Below are positions 29,137 to 36,392 of a stretch of 36,392 nucleotides of DNA, one piece after another. The first letter of the stretch is position 1. Each line of letters begins with the position of its first letter. The notes beneath the pieces were generated by a model, which saw only the letters and a program-made list of their open reading frames with translations, ran no database searches and had not been told where the DNA came from. Made by a program: the position numbers and the translations under genes. This DNA comes from a virus: the IMG/VR virus record IMGVR_UViG_3300035698_003521, positions 1-36,392 of that record, one strand, 5' to 3'.

Positions 29137-30094
29137 TATTTTATTTTTAAGTTATCGATGGGATGATGAAAGATTAAAATCTCATTCTTCTGATTATATG
29201 ATGGGTTTGGCATTTAAGAGACTGGGTTGGAAAGTCTCTTATTATGATTATAGAGAAAATGCGAAGTCTATAGGATCTCGTGGTATTCAACGAGAGATAT
29301 ACGAAAAGATAATGGGTATAAATCCAGATATCTTATTTATTACTAAGGGCGAGAAAGTAGATCACCAAGTCATATTAAAGGCAAAGAAGGACGGTTTTAA
29401 GGGAACGATCATTGGGTGGTATAATGATATAAGGAGAAGACCTCTTAGGTGCGTTATAGAGTCACAATCGGTCTGTGATGCTTTCTTTCATTGCAAGGGT
29501 GGTGATAGGATGAAAGAGTATGAACATTTAAGTAGAACCCCCTCCTATTTTTTATTCGCACCATATGAACCAGAATTCACAATACCAACAGAATTCAATC
29601 AGAGAGATATAAATGTCTCTTGGTTTGGTCAATTATATAAAGGCGATTCTAGATTTGATAACCTTAGAGAATCCATAATACCAAAGATCAAAGATAAACT
29701 CGATGTATATTATGCTTGCTTTGGAAAGACGTTCATAAGAGGTGCTGAATATTATGGATTGTTAGGGAGGTCTAAAATATCTATAAATGTTCCTGCAATA
29801 GATATGTGTTACTATTTCAGTAATAGATTAAGTCATATTATGGGAAGTGGATGCGTTCCCGTCACGTATAAATTCAAAGGATACGATGAGATATTCGAAG
29901 ATGGGGTAAATTGTTTATCTTTTAAAACACCAGAAGACTTTAATATGCTAAATAAGTATGAGGATAAATTAGAAGATATAGCAATACGGGGCAAAGAATT
30001 TGCAGAAGAGTTTATGTGTTCTGATAGAGTTGTAGAAGAAATACTATATGTTATAGAGAATAGAAAAAATAGTTATTGCTTTTGTGGGAGATAA
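29129..30094 (+). CDS. CgeB-like glycosyltransferase (GT-B type, family 1-like)
   Basis: 321 aa. The segments ILFLSYRWDDERL, DILFITKG, SWFGQLYKGDSRFDNLR and the late IMGSGCVPVTYKFKGYDEIF...DGVNCLSF block match the CgeB/Glyco_trans_1_2 group of GT-B enzymes; the last block is the nucleotide-sugar site with its Glu-containing loop. It overlaps the previous gene by 8 bases. It is a clear paralogue of the next gene (shared SYRWD/SFCWD start, YYDYR, NRLSHIMGS/NRMSHTIGS), so the pair arose by duplication. It may add successive sugars to the same chain. Confidence 0.75.
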   Translation: MSSILFLSYRWDDERLKSHSSDYMMGLAFKRLGWKVSYYDYRENAKSIGSRGIQREIYEKIMGINPDILFITKGEKVDHQVILKAKKDGFKGTIIGWYNDIRRRPLRCVIESQSVCDAFFHCKGGDRMKEYEHLSRTPSYFLFAPYEPEFTIPTEFNQRDINVSWFGQLYKGDSRFDNLRESIIPKIKDKLDVYYACFGKTFIRGAEYYGLLGRSKISINVPAIDMCYYFSNRLSHIMGSGCVPVTYKFKGYDEIFEDGVNCLSFKTPEDFNMLNKYEDKLEDIAIRGKEFAEEFMCSDRVVEEILYVIENRKNSYCFCGR

Positions 30095-30095
30095 G

Positions 30096-31325
30096 ATGGA
30101 CAGACCTCGATTATTGAATAGTACCCTTAAACTAAAAATGGTAGAGAAAAATATATCTCGGCCGAAAAAAATAATTCATAGAGAAGAGAAAAAAGAAAGA
30201 GTTGTGGAAAATAAGAAACACAATCCTAGTTTATTATTCATTTCATTTTGTTGGGATAATGAAAATCTAAAATACAACCACTCTGATTATGTTTTAGCTC
30301 TAGGGTGGTTGAAGAAGGGATGGGATGTCTATTATTATGACTATAGATTTAATGCAGAATTGCATAATAATAATAAACTCATGAATAAAAAAATATTAGA
30401 TTTGATATCGAAATATAATACAGATATAGTTTTCTTTGGAAAACCAAATGGCACATCAAAAATCAAATCAAGAAGAGGATTCTCCGCCGCGATTGATCCA
30501 TCTATAATTCCTCAAGCAAAAGCAAAGGGATATAAGGGTCTATTCTTAAGTTGGTATATGGATCAAAGAAAGAACCCTTATGAACCAGTAGTAAAGTTAG
30601 CAAAGGCGTGTGATTGGTTTTTCTTATGTTGTGGTGGAGACACTCTAAAGGATTATAGTAATGTTATAAAAAGACCATCTTCCTTCGTAATAGCACCGAA
30701 CGCACCTGATGTATATAGACCAAAACCATACAACAAAAGAACTACAAACATATTATGGATGGGTGGAATTCATAAACCAGATAAGAGTGGATTCGAATCT
30801 TTTAGATACGAGATTCTAAGTAACTTACATAGAAATAATCATCTAAGTCAATATTTCGGATGTTTTGGTAAACCTAGAATTCTTTATCCTAAATATCATG
30901 ATAATTTGGGAAATGCTAAAATGAATCTATCTCTTTCTGCATTCGATAGAGAAATGTATTTTAGCAATAGAATGTCTCATACCATAGGTTCCAATACAGC
31001 ATCCCTTTCGTATAGATTTAAGGGGTGTTATAAAATATTCTCTGATGATAGTTGTGTATTCTTCGATAATGTTAACGAATTATTAGAGAAGTCGAGATAC
31101 TATCTAAATCATCTAAACGAATTAAGTGATATTGCTGATAATGGAAATAAGATATCTAAAGAGTATTTCACTTCCGAGAAGGTAGTTGAGGACATAATGT
31201 ATACCTTGAAGAATGGATCATCTAATTTGCCATTTGGAGAAACAATTAATAAAGATAACGTAAAGTTTGATTTACCAGAGAATCCCAATAGGATTGGGGA
31301 ATTAGTTCAACTAAAAATTAGATAA
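30096..31325 (+). CDS. CgeB-like glycosyltransferase (GT-B), paralogue of the previous gene
   Basis: The start is ATG 30096 with GGGAG five bases upstream (a GTG in frame at 30084 is weaker). The first ~40 residues are a Lys/Arg-rich extension absent from the paralogue. The rest aligns along its length: SLLFISFCWDNENLKYNHSD, VYYYDYRFNAE, LFLSWYMDQRKNPYEP, ILWMGGIHKPDKSGFESFR and NRMSHTIGSNTASLSYRFKG. The basic extension could bind nucleic acid or an acidic glycan. The sugar donor is unknown. Confidence 0.75.
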   Translation: MDRPRLLNSTLKLKMVEKNISRPKKIIHREEKKERVVENKKHNPSLLFISFCWDNENLKYNHSDYVLALGWLKKGWDVYYYDYRFNAELHNNNKLMNKKILDLISKYNTDIVFFGKPNGTSKIKSRRGFSAAIDPSIIPQAKAKGYKGLFLSWYMDQRKNPYEPVVKLAKACDWFFLCCGGDTLKDYSNVIKRPSSFVIAPNAPDVYRPKPYNKRTTNILWMGGIHKPDKSGFESFRYEILSNLHRNNHLSQYFGCFGKPRILYPKYHDNLGNAKMNLSLSAFDREMYFSNRMSHTIGSNTASLSYRFKGCYKIFSDDSCVFFDNVNELLEKSRYYLNHLNELSDIADNGNKISKEYFTSEKVVEDIMYTLKNGSSNLPFGETINKDNVKFDLPENPNRIGELVQLKIR

Positions 31326-31338
31326 TGGGAGAAGTACT

Positions 31339-32067
31339 ATGATCACAGCATCTCTTACAACGATACCAAATAGAGTAATACCACTCAAAGAAATGATATC
31401 TTCAATAATAGACCAAGTTGATGTTATTCAGATCTATTTGAATGAGTTTAAGGATAACGAGATCCCTAAATTTCTAAATGACGATAAAATCATAATTAAG
31501 AGATCACAGAATGAGTCGTTCGGAAACAGAGGCGATCTTGGAAAATTCTTCAATGTACAGAATATAAAAGGATGGCATCTTATTTGTGACGATGATATTC
31601 ATTATCCAAAGAATTATGCAGAAACGATGATAAATATATCTGAGGAGTATGATAGAAAGTATGTGGTTGGTACTCATGGTGGAGACTTTAATAAATTCCC
31701 AGTAAACGATTCATATAAAGACAGAAGAAATATGTCACATTATAAGAAGAGTAAGGTTGAAAAGGATTATATTGTTCATTTCTTAGCAACAAATTCTGTT
31801 TGCTTTCATGATTCTACTATATCTCTCAACCAAGAAGATTTCAAAATAGCAAACATGGGAGACATATGGTTGGGTCTTATGTGTCAATTAAAAGAAGTTG
31901 GAATGTTGTGTATAAAGAAAGAAAAAGAATGGATATTGGATTGTAAAAATTATGATATGTGGGATAGTATATATGGCCATCGTTATAAAGCAGAAAAGGG
32001 AGGTACTGCACATATCCAAACTCAAACAGTAAATTCCTTAAACAGACCTTGGAAACATTATAAATAG
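31339..32067 (+). CDS. GT-A-type glycosyltransferase-like protein, 242 aa
   Basis: Begins MITASLTTIPNRVIPLKEMI and carries WHLICDDDIHYPKNY with a DDD metal site, as in GT-A transferases. Another region, GDIWLGLMCQLKEVG, matches the position of the acceptor-side acidic motif in family 2-like enzymes. No membrane helix. GGGAG precedes the ATG. The stop codon is embedded in a TATAAATA sequence (32059-32066) identical to a late-promoter element, but a start only 12 bases later makes promoter use doubtful. Acceptor unknown. Confidence 0.68.
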   Translation: MITASLTTIPNRVIPLKEMISSIIDQVDVIQIYLNEFKDNEIPKFLNDDKIIIKRSQNESFGNRGDLGKFFNVQNIKGWHLICDDDIHYPKNYAETMINISEEYDRKYVVGTHGGDFNKFPVNDSYKDRRNMSHYKKSKVEKDYIVHFLATNSVCFHDSTISLNQEDFKIANMGDIWLGLMCQLKEVGMLCIKKEKEWILDCKNYDMWDSIYGHRYKAEKGGTAHIQTQTVNSLNRPWKHYK

Positions 32068-32077
32068 AGAGAATAAA

Positions 32078-32731
32078 ATGAAGAAGATATCCATAATAGT
32101 TGTTGCTCATGGGATCGATCAACCCACAAGAGATAGATTTACAGATTCTATACTTAAGTCTAAATGCAATTATCCATATGAAATCTTCATGATGGGTGAT
32201 CTAAAAAGAGATCTCTCTAAGAGTTTTAATAAATGTATACTTCTTAATGAGGGTCTTAGACAAACTCTGAAGGGTGATTTTGATTTTATAATACAAACTG
32301 ATATTGATTTAGTTTGCCCTCCGGGACTCATTAATAAAACCATTGAGACTATCGACAATAAGGAAGATATAATGTTCCATCATTGTATGAGAAGATTAGA
32401 AAAAGAAGAATTTGATAAGTATGATTGTTATGATAAATATCCATTTGATGAATGGAAAGAATGTCATATGGTTTATGCAACTGGATGTTGGAATGGTATG
32501 AGAACTAAATTATGGAAAAAGAGCGGTGGTTTTGATGAAGGTATGATTGACTGGGGATACGAAGATAGAGATTGGATGAATAGATGTAAGAAGAAAGGTG
32601 TGGAGGTTAAAGATTGCTATGACTATGCTTTGACACATATAGAACATCTCGAAAGAAATGAAAATGTAACAACATATAATAAAAAAATTGCACAACAATC
32701 AAAAGATAAAGATAAGGATAACTGGATATGA
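32078..32731 (+). CDS. glycosyltransferase family 2/7-like (GT-A, galactosyltransferase-type C-terminus)
   Basis: N-terminal SIIVVAHGIDQPTRDRF is followed by the acidic metal site IIQTDIDLVCP (DxD). The C-terminal block GGFDEGMIDWGYEDRDWMNRC is a textbook GT7-type (Glyco_transf_7C) motif, GGFdE...WGyEDxD..R, in which the acidic residues bind acceptor and catalyse transfer. 217 aa, no membrane segment. It overlaps the following gene by 4 bases (ATGA). Galactosaminyl- or galactosyl-type transfer is the usual activity in this family but is only inferred here. Confidence 0.8.
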   Translation: MKKISIIVVAHGIDQPTRDRFTDSILKSKCNYPYEIFMMGDLKRDLSKSFNKCILLNEGLRQTLKGDFDFIIQTDIDLVCPPGLINKTIETIDNKEDIMFHHCMRRLEKEEFDKYDCYDKYPFDEWKECHMVYATGCWNGMRTKLWKKSGGFDEGMIDWGYEDRDWMNRCKKKGVEVKDCYDYALTHIEHLERNENVTTYNKKIAQQSKDKDKDNWI

Positions 32732-33438
32732 GTAATTTAGTTTTATCTACATTTTTCACCAGAGATAATAGTTTTAGTCAACATGATTGTTCTCATGGTG
32801 GCCGCGGCGGCGCTAGACCTGAGGAATTTCACCTAATTGAAAAGTGGTGCAAGTCTGTAGAAAAGAATAATTTAAAAGCAGTAGTGTTTCATAACGAACT
32901 ATCAAGTGATATGATTAAAGAGTATGAAAGCGATAATATAAGTTTTTCTTTTTATGGGGTAGAACATAGACCATCTTATAATGATAATAGGTTTTACTGT
33001 TATAGAGATTTACTTAAAGAGAATCCGTCCATAGATAATGTTTTGTGTACTGATATCTTCGATTTAGAGTTTTTTGGAAATCCATTTTCTTTAATCGATG
33101 ATGGTTATGATTTTTATTGTGGTTCTGAGATAAGAAACAAATCCAATTGGATTAAGTTGAAAATGAAATCTTGTGGATTTAAACCAATATCAAAAGAAGA
33201 AACGATTTATAATGCTGGTATAATTATGACAAAGAGAGAAAAACTTCTAGAATTTATCGATGTGGTAATTTCACACTTTAGAAAGATAGACGAGAGTATA
33301 AATTCAAATATGGCTGTGTTCAATGAAACAATAAGACACTTCTCTAAATTGAAATGGAAGATATTTACAGGTCATCCACTCCACAACAAATTCAAGAGTT
33401 ATAAAAATCCAGAAGGAGCATTGATAACTCACAAATGA
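32728..33438 (+). CDS. putative GT-A glycosyltransferase (GT8-like, tentative), 236 aa
   Basis: Candidate metal site VLCTDIFDLEFFG (DxxD) and the later IYNAGIIMTKREKLLEFID, which resembles the NAGxxx segment of GT8/GT-A enzymes that hold the acceptor. The His/Gly-rich start (DCSHGGRGGARPEEFHLIEKW) is uncommon. Identification is by pattern only. ATGA overlaps on both sides show translational coupling with the neighbours. An alternative is a nucleotide-diphospho-sugar transferase with no known donor. Confidence 0.58.
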   Translation: MSNLVLSTFFTRDNSFSQHDCSHGGRGGARPEEFHLIEKWCKSVEKNNLKAVVFHNELSSDMIKEYESDNISFSFYGVEHRPSYNDNRFYCYRDLLKENPSIDNVLCTDIFDLEFFGNPFSLIDDGYDFYCGSEIRNKSNWIKLKMKSCGFKPISKEETIYNAGIIMTKREKLLEFIDVVISHFRKIDESINSNMAVFNETIRHFSKLKWKIFTGHPLHNKFKSYKNPEGALITHK

Positions 33439-34238
33439 TTAAGAATATACTACCTAAACATTATATAGAGCATGAATACTTTGACGAGATGGAGAAGTAT
33501 CTTAAAATAGGAGATAGAGTTCTCTATTTCTCTCACAATTATAAAGAACTCCCCGAATATGGTAAGAATGTGATTGTAGTTTTAACAGCAGGAGACGAGA
33601 GAGGCAATCCACCTAGATATTGGAATAAAGTCGGTCATGTTTTTAAGCACCAATATAATTATGATGGAAATGAAAAGTACCCTAATGTATTTCATATCCC
33701 CTTAACTCCAATTGCTGGTTTTTCTGGAGATAATTCTATTCCAATTCACGAAAGAAAATATGATGTATCTTTTGTCGGTCGAACTCAGAAAAGAAAAGAT
33801 TTCATAGAATCATGTAATTCAATCAACAAAAGGTATAAGTCTTATATAAAGATTACTGGATCTCAATGGTCAAATCGTAGTGCTGAAAGTCTATCGGTTG
33901 AAGAATATTCAAATATAATGAAGAATACAAAAATAGTATTAAGTCCTCGCGGAGCAGCTAGAGTAGAATGCTTGAGATTTTCAGAGGCAGTTAAGTGTGG
34001 TTGTGGAATTATAACACCAATCTATCCAGACGTTAGGGCATTTCAAGAGTGCATGTATACTTCCATAAAGAATTGGGATAATATTAATAAGAGAATAGAA
34101 GTAACGTTAAAAAACATCGAAGTGATAAATAAGAATATGGTAAAGTGTTGGGATAAGTATTTTTGTCCCAAAGCAGTTGCGGAGTATATTAATATGGTAA
34201 TCTATAAAGGAGAAAGAAATGAAACTAAGAAAATTTAA
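33435..34238 (+). CDS. exostosin-like glycosyltransferase (GT47-type), 267 aa
   Basis: The block YDVSFVGRTQKRKDFI (near 111-126) and NTKIVLSPRGAARVECLRFS followed by EAVKCGCGIITPIYPD match the exostosin/GT47 family, in which the PRG...R..EA..CG motif binds the nucleotide sugar. No membrane anchor is seen, unlike eukaryotic exostosins. It overlaps the next gene by 20 bases, and its C-terminal part supplies the AAAGGAG ribosome site for that gene. Inverting transfer of a hexose or glucuronate is typical of the family but not shown here. Confidence 0.75.
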   Translation: MIKNILPKHYIEHEYFDEMEKYLKIGDRVLYFSHNYKELPEYGKNVIVVLTAGDERGNPPRYWNKVGHVFKHQYNYDGNEKYPNVFHIPLTPIAGFSGDNSIPIHERKYDVSFVGRTQKRKDFIESCNSINKRYKSYIKITGSQWSNRSAESLSVEEYSNIMKNTKIVLSPRGAARVECLRFSEAVKCGCGIITPIYPDVRAFQECMYTSIKNWDNINKRIEVTLKNIEVINKNMVKCWDKYFCPKAVAEYINMVIYKGERNETKKI

Positions 34239-34824
34239 GAATTACGAGCATTATGTAGAAGAACAAGTAAAGACCAATAAGAGAAAGATCAAAGCAGTAA
34301 TGATTACCGACGAGGAGTTGGAGAAGGTTTCTGAGTATATTAAGAAGAAATTACCTAATGCAACTAATGGTATTTGTCACGGAACAAGAAATGGATACGA
34401 GATCAAAGAGTTTAGGAAAAGAACTGGATTAGATGTTGTTGGTACTGAGATCTCCGAAACAGCTAAGGATTATAAACACACACTTCATATGGATTTCCAT
34501 GATGTTAAAGATGGTTGGGAAAAGAAGTTCGATTTTATCTATTCGAATGCTCTAGATCATAGTTATGATCCACCCAAAGCTCTTAGAATTTGGATCAGTA
34601 CGATGAAAGATGATGGATTAATGTTTATTGAATGGAGTGGGTGGGATAGTGAAGAGATCTTTGATATTCAAACGGATTATGCTGATTGTTTTTGTGCTGA
34701 TGTTGATGAATATATAAAGATGTTTGAAGAAAATGGATTAAAGCACATTACTACATTGGATCACAAAAGAGTAGATAGAGGTGGTAAGAGAATTACCTTT
34801 GTTTTAGGTAAGGGTAAAGGTTAA
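34219..34824 (+). CDS. class I SAM-dependent methyltransferase-like protein, 201 aa
   Basis: The centre ATNGICHGTRNGYEIKEF (near 47-64) takes the place of the Gly-rich SAM loop, followed by LDVVGTEIS (acidic residue for the ribose) and FDFIYSNALDHSYDPPKAL, a Methyltransf_11-type segment with the EALEHxxdpxxal pattern. Probably methylates a sugar or small molecule made by the surrounding transferases. AAAGGAG precedes the ATG. It is joined to the following gene by a TAATG overlap. Substrate unknown. Confidence 0.7.
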   Translation: MKLRKFKNYEHYVEEQVKTNKRKIKAVMITDEELEKVSEYIKKKLPNATNGICHGTRNGYEIKEFRKRTGLDVVGTEISETAKDYKHTLHMDFHDVKDGWEKKFDFIYSNALDHSYDPPKALRIWISTMKDDGLMFIEWSGWDSEEIFDIQTDYADCFCADVDEYIKMFEENGLKHITTLDHKRVDRGGKRITFVLGKGKG

Positions 34825-35675
34825 TGAAAAAACATAATCTTATTATGAAATATAGAGGTAGAAGAGGAAACAATATGTTCCAATTCTGCTTCGGTAAATT
34901 GTTATCTGAACGATTGGGGTATAATTATATCTGCAAACCCATACCCGGATTCAAGAACACAGAAGGGTATGATAAGAATTATGATCGTTTGATTAAAGAT
35001 ACTATAGTTAGAATATCTGCATCACATTTATTTGAGGATCATGAAGTTCCCAAGAATACAGATTTTGTTTTATCTGGGTTCTTTCAAAATATGAAATATT
35101 ACAATGACCATATCCATAAAATACGAGAATGGTTCTCTGTGTCAAAGACCAATAACAAGTATAATATTGGTATTAATGATATTTTGATGTATGTTAGATT
35201 AGGAGATATGGTAAACTTAGATATCAATATTCCTAATTATTATTATGAGGGTATTTTTGATAACGGTTATTTGGATAACAAAGATAGGATTTTTGTGTGT
35301 ACGGATAGTCCCGATGATGTATTTTTTGATAAACTGAAGTTAAAATACAATATTATATTCCCTGATGAAATAGACGATGAGATATTTTGTATGAATTTTT
35401 CCAGACATTTTGAAACGATAGTAATGGGTGGAGGAACATTTTCTTTTTGGTCATTCTGGTTATCGGATGCCAATACTGTCTACTTCCCTCTATTTATGAA
35501 AAAATCAAAATGCATCCAAAACCTAAACAGTATAAAAAGAGGAATCGATATAAGAGTAGATAGAGAAGGAATAAAATATTTCTATATAGATAACGTCGAT
35601 CAAAGAACAAAGAACGAATTAACAAATAAATTCATAACACCATTTCATAAAAAGTCAACTTACGAGGTAATATAA
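34824..35675 (+). CDS. GT11-like fucosyltransferase
   Basis: Family GT11 motifs are in order: YRGRRGNNMFQFCFGKLLSE at the N-terminus (family G-G-LGNQMFQYAFG), LMYVRLGDM (near residue 131, family HxRRGDY), IFVCTDSPDDVF (family FSDD) and METIVMGGGTFSFWSFWLS-type block (near 207, family STFSWWaawL). The first Arg of RRGD is retained but the motif is altered, so donor specificity may differ from GDP-fucose. 283 aa; the family is usually 270-300. Start overlaps the previous stop by one base. Confidence 0.8.
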   Translation: MKKHNLIMKYRGRRGNNMFQFCFGKLLSERLGYNYICKPIPGFKNTEGYDKNYDRLIKDTIVRISASHLFEDHEVPKNTDFVLSGFFQNMKYYNDHIHKIREWFSVSKTNNKYNIGINDILMYVRLGDMVNLDINIPNYYYEGIFDNGYLDNKDRIFVCTDSPDDVFFDKLKLKYNIIFPDEIDDEIFCMNFSRHFETIVMGGGTFSFWSFWLSDANTVYFPLFMKKSKCIQNLNSIKRGIDIRVDREGIKYFYIDNVDQRTKNELTNKFITPFHKKSTYEVI

Positions 35676-36313
35676 TGAATAAGAAAATATACGAAGAGAA
35701 GAAAAAGATTTTGAACATGATATCAGGTGATGTCAACCTCATCTTAGATGTGGGGTCTAATGACGGAGAACCCGAACTCCATCTCTTCCCTGAACACTTT
35801 CCAAACGCAGAGATTCATTGTTTCGAACCCATAGAATCCAATACAGAAAAGATAGATAATAGAAAGATAAATAATTGCTATACTCATAATATAGCAATTG
35901 GTAACGAAGATGGTAAAACAACATTTTATTTAAGTACTACTCGTGGAAATACAGATCATTCTCATTCTTCCTCAATCAAAAAACCAACCGGACACAAAAA
36001 GAAATATCCAGAAGTTAAATTCAAAGAGACACCAGTAATAAAAGACATTAATAAATTAGATACGTGGTCTAGAAAGAACATACATGATAGAACCATTGAT
36101 CTTTTATGGGCTGATGTTCAAGGTGCCGAAGAAGATCTTATTCTTGGTGCTGTCTCCTCTCTTAAACGTACAAGATATTTTTATACAGAGTATTCCCATA
36201 ACGAATTATATGAAGGTCAAATTAATTTAGAATCAATGAAAGATCTAATGCCTTGGTTTGAGATCATAAGTATAGAGAAGTCTGATGTTCTTTTTAGAAA
36301 TACACTTTATTAA
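35675..36313 (+). CDS. FkbM family methyltransferase
   Basis: The SAM loop LILDVGSNDGEPELHLF (near 21-37), the acidic strand EIHCFEPIESN (near 47-57), NIAIGNEDGKTTFYLS and the C-terminal DLLWADVQGAEEDLILGAVS (near 142-161) are the four characteristic blocks of FkbM methyltransferases, which usually O-methylate sugars or secondary metabolites. Cytosolic. It fits with modification of a glycan built by the preceding genes. Starts with a one-base overlap of the previous stop. Confidence 0.85.
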   Translation: MNKKIYEEKKKILNMISGDVNLILDVGSNDGEPELHLFPEHFPNAEIHCFEPIESNTEKIDNRKINNCYTHNIAIGNEDGKTTFYLSTTRGNTDHSHSSSIKKPTGHKKKYPEVKFKETPVIKDINKLDTWSRKNIHDRTIDLLWADVQGAEEDLILGAVSSLKRTRYFYTEYSHNELYEGQINLESMKDLMPWFEIISIEKSDVLFRNTLY

Positions 36314-36329
36314 GAATGAGAGAATAGTT

Positions 36330-36392
36330 ATGAATTCTAATGTTATTTCAGGAATATCTTATTATTGTTATACAAAAGAATCGGAATATCTA
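36330..36392 (+). CDS. start of a further gene, cut by the window end
   Basis: An ATG at 36330 opens a frame of 21 codons (MNSNVISGISYYCYTKESEY...) to the window edge without a stop, 16 bases after the FkbM gene stop. Too short to identify; the context suggests another member of the glycan cluster. Confidence 0.45.
   Translation, partial: MNSNVISGISYYCYTKESEYL

Noticed and set aside
32059-32066. TATAAATA late-promoter match at the end of the gene at 31339-32067
   Set aside because: It is the stop codon context (TAT AAA TAG) and lies only 12 bases before the next ATG, leaving no room for a leader with a ribosome site. Probably chance.
1-36392. tRNA genes
   Set aside because: No cloverleaf-type segment with a GTTCRA-like T loop and paired acceptor ends was recognised by eye in the intergenic gaps, which are nearly all shorter than 100 bases; a covariance-model scan was not possible.

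Overview
The window is a stretch of a large, AT-rich, T4-like (myovirus-type) tailed-phage genome. The evidence is a nearly complete T4-style replication, recombination and late-transcription set: gp47, gp55, UvsX, gp32-like, gp43 polymerase, gp41 helicase, gp46, UvsW and gp61 primase. A class II (B12-dependent) ribonucleotide reductase and a ThyX-fold protein suggest a branch distant from T4 itself. The host cannot be named from the sequence.

Layout. 1-2554 (+) is the end of a virion/tail module: a broken gene end, small structural-type proteins and a tail-assembly-like protein, closed by a strong bidirectional terminator (2589-2622). 2643-8674 (-) is an operon running from a consensus promoter at 8701-8728: degenerate ThyX, macrodomain-like protein, VWA protein, gp32-like SSB (with its own promoter), UvsX, gp55, a small ORF, gp47 and a small ORF. 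8675-8895 is a divergent control region with two near-perfect sigma70 promoters facing away from a dyad-rich AGCT-repeat block. 8896-24413 (+) is the replisome operon: RuvC-like nuclease, three unknown genes, gp43, gp41, gp46, UvsW, gp61, a possible UvsY and a DUF115-like protein. 24462-28378 (+) holds a Cys-rich miniprotein, class II RNR, a 3D-domain peptidoglycan protein and small proteins. 28375-36392 (+) is a tightly coupled run of seven glycosyltransferase-type genes and two methyltransferases, probably for glycan synthesis or glycosylation.

The main discovery is protein splicing. The DNA polymerase gene is interrupted twice. A contiguous LAGLIDADG intein sits in the Exo II motif. A split intein sits exactly in the polymerase motif C (DTD|S) and breaks the gene into two ORFs with a free-standing EDxHD/Vsr-like homing endonuclease between them. 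The NrdJ gene is fractured in the same way by another split intein at SGGVRR|S, but there the endonuclease has shrunk to a 57-residue C-terminal remnant. Full polymerase and RNR activity should therefore need protein trans-splicing. Other notable points are a UvsW gene cut by an in-frame TAA, a ThyX homologue lacking its catalytic signature, a VWA plus macrodomain pair beside the SSB gene, and a gp32 without the zinc module.
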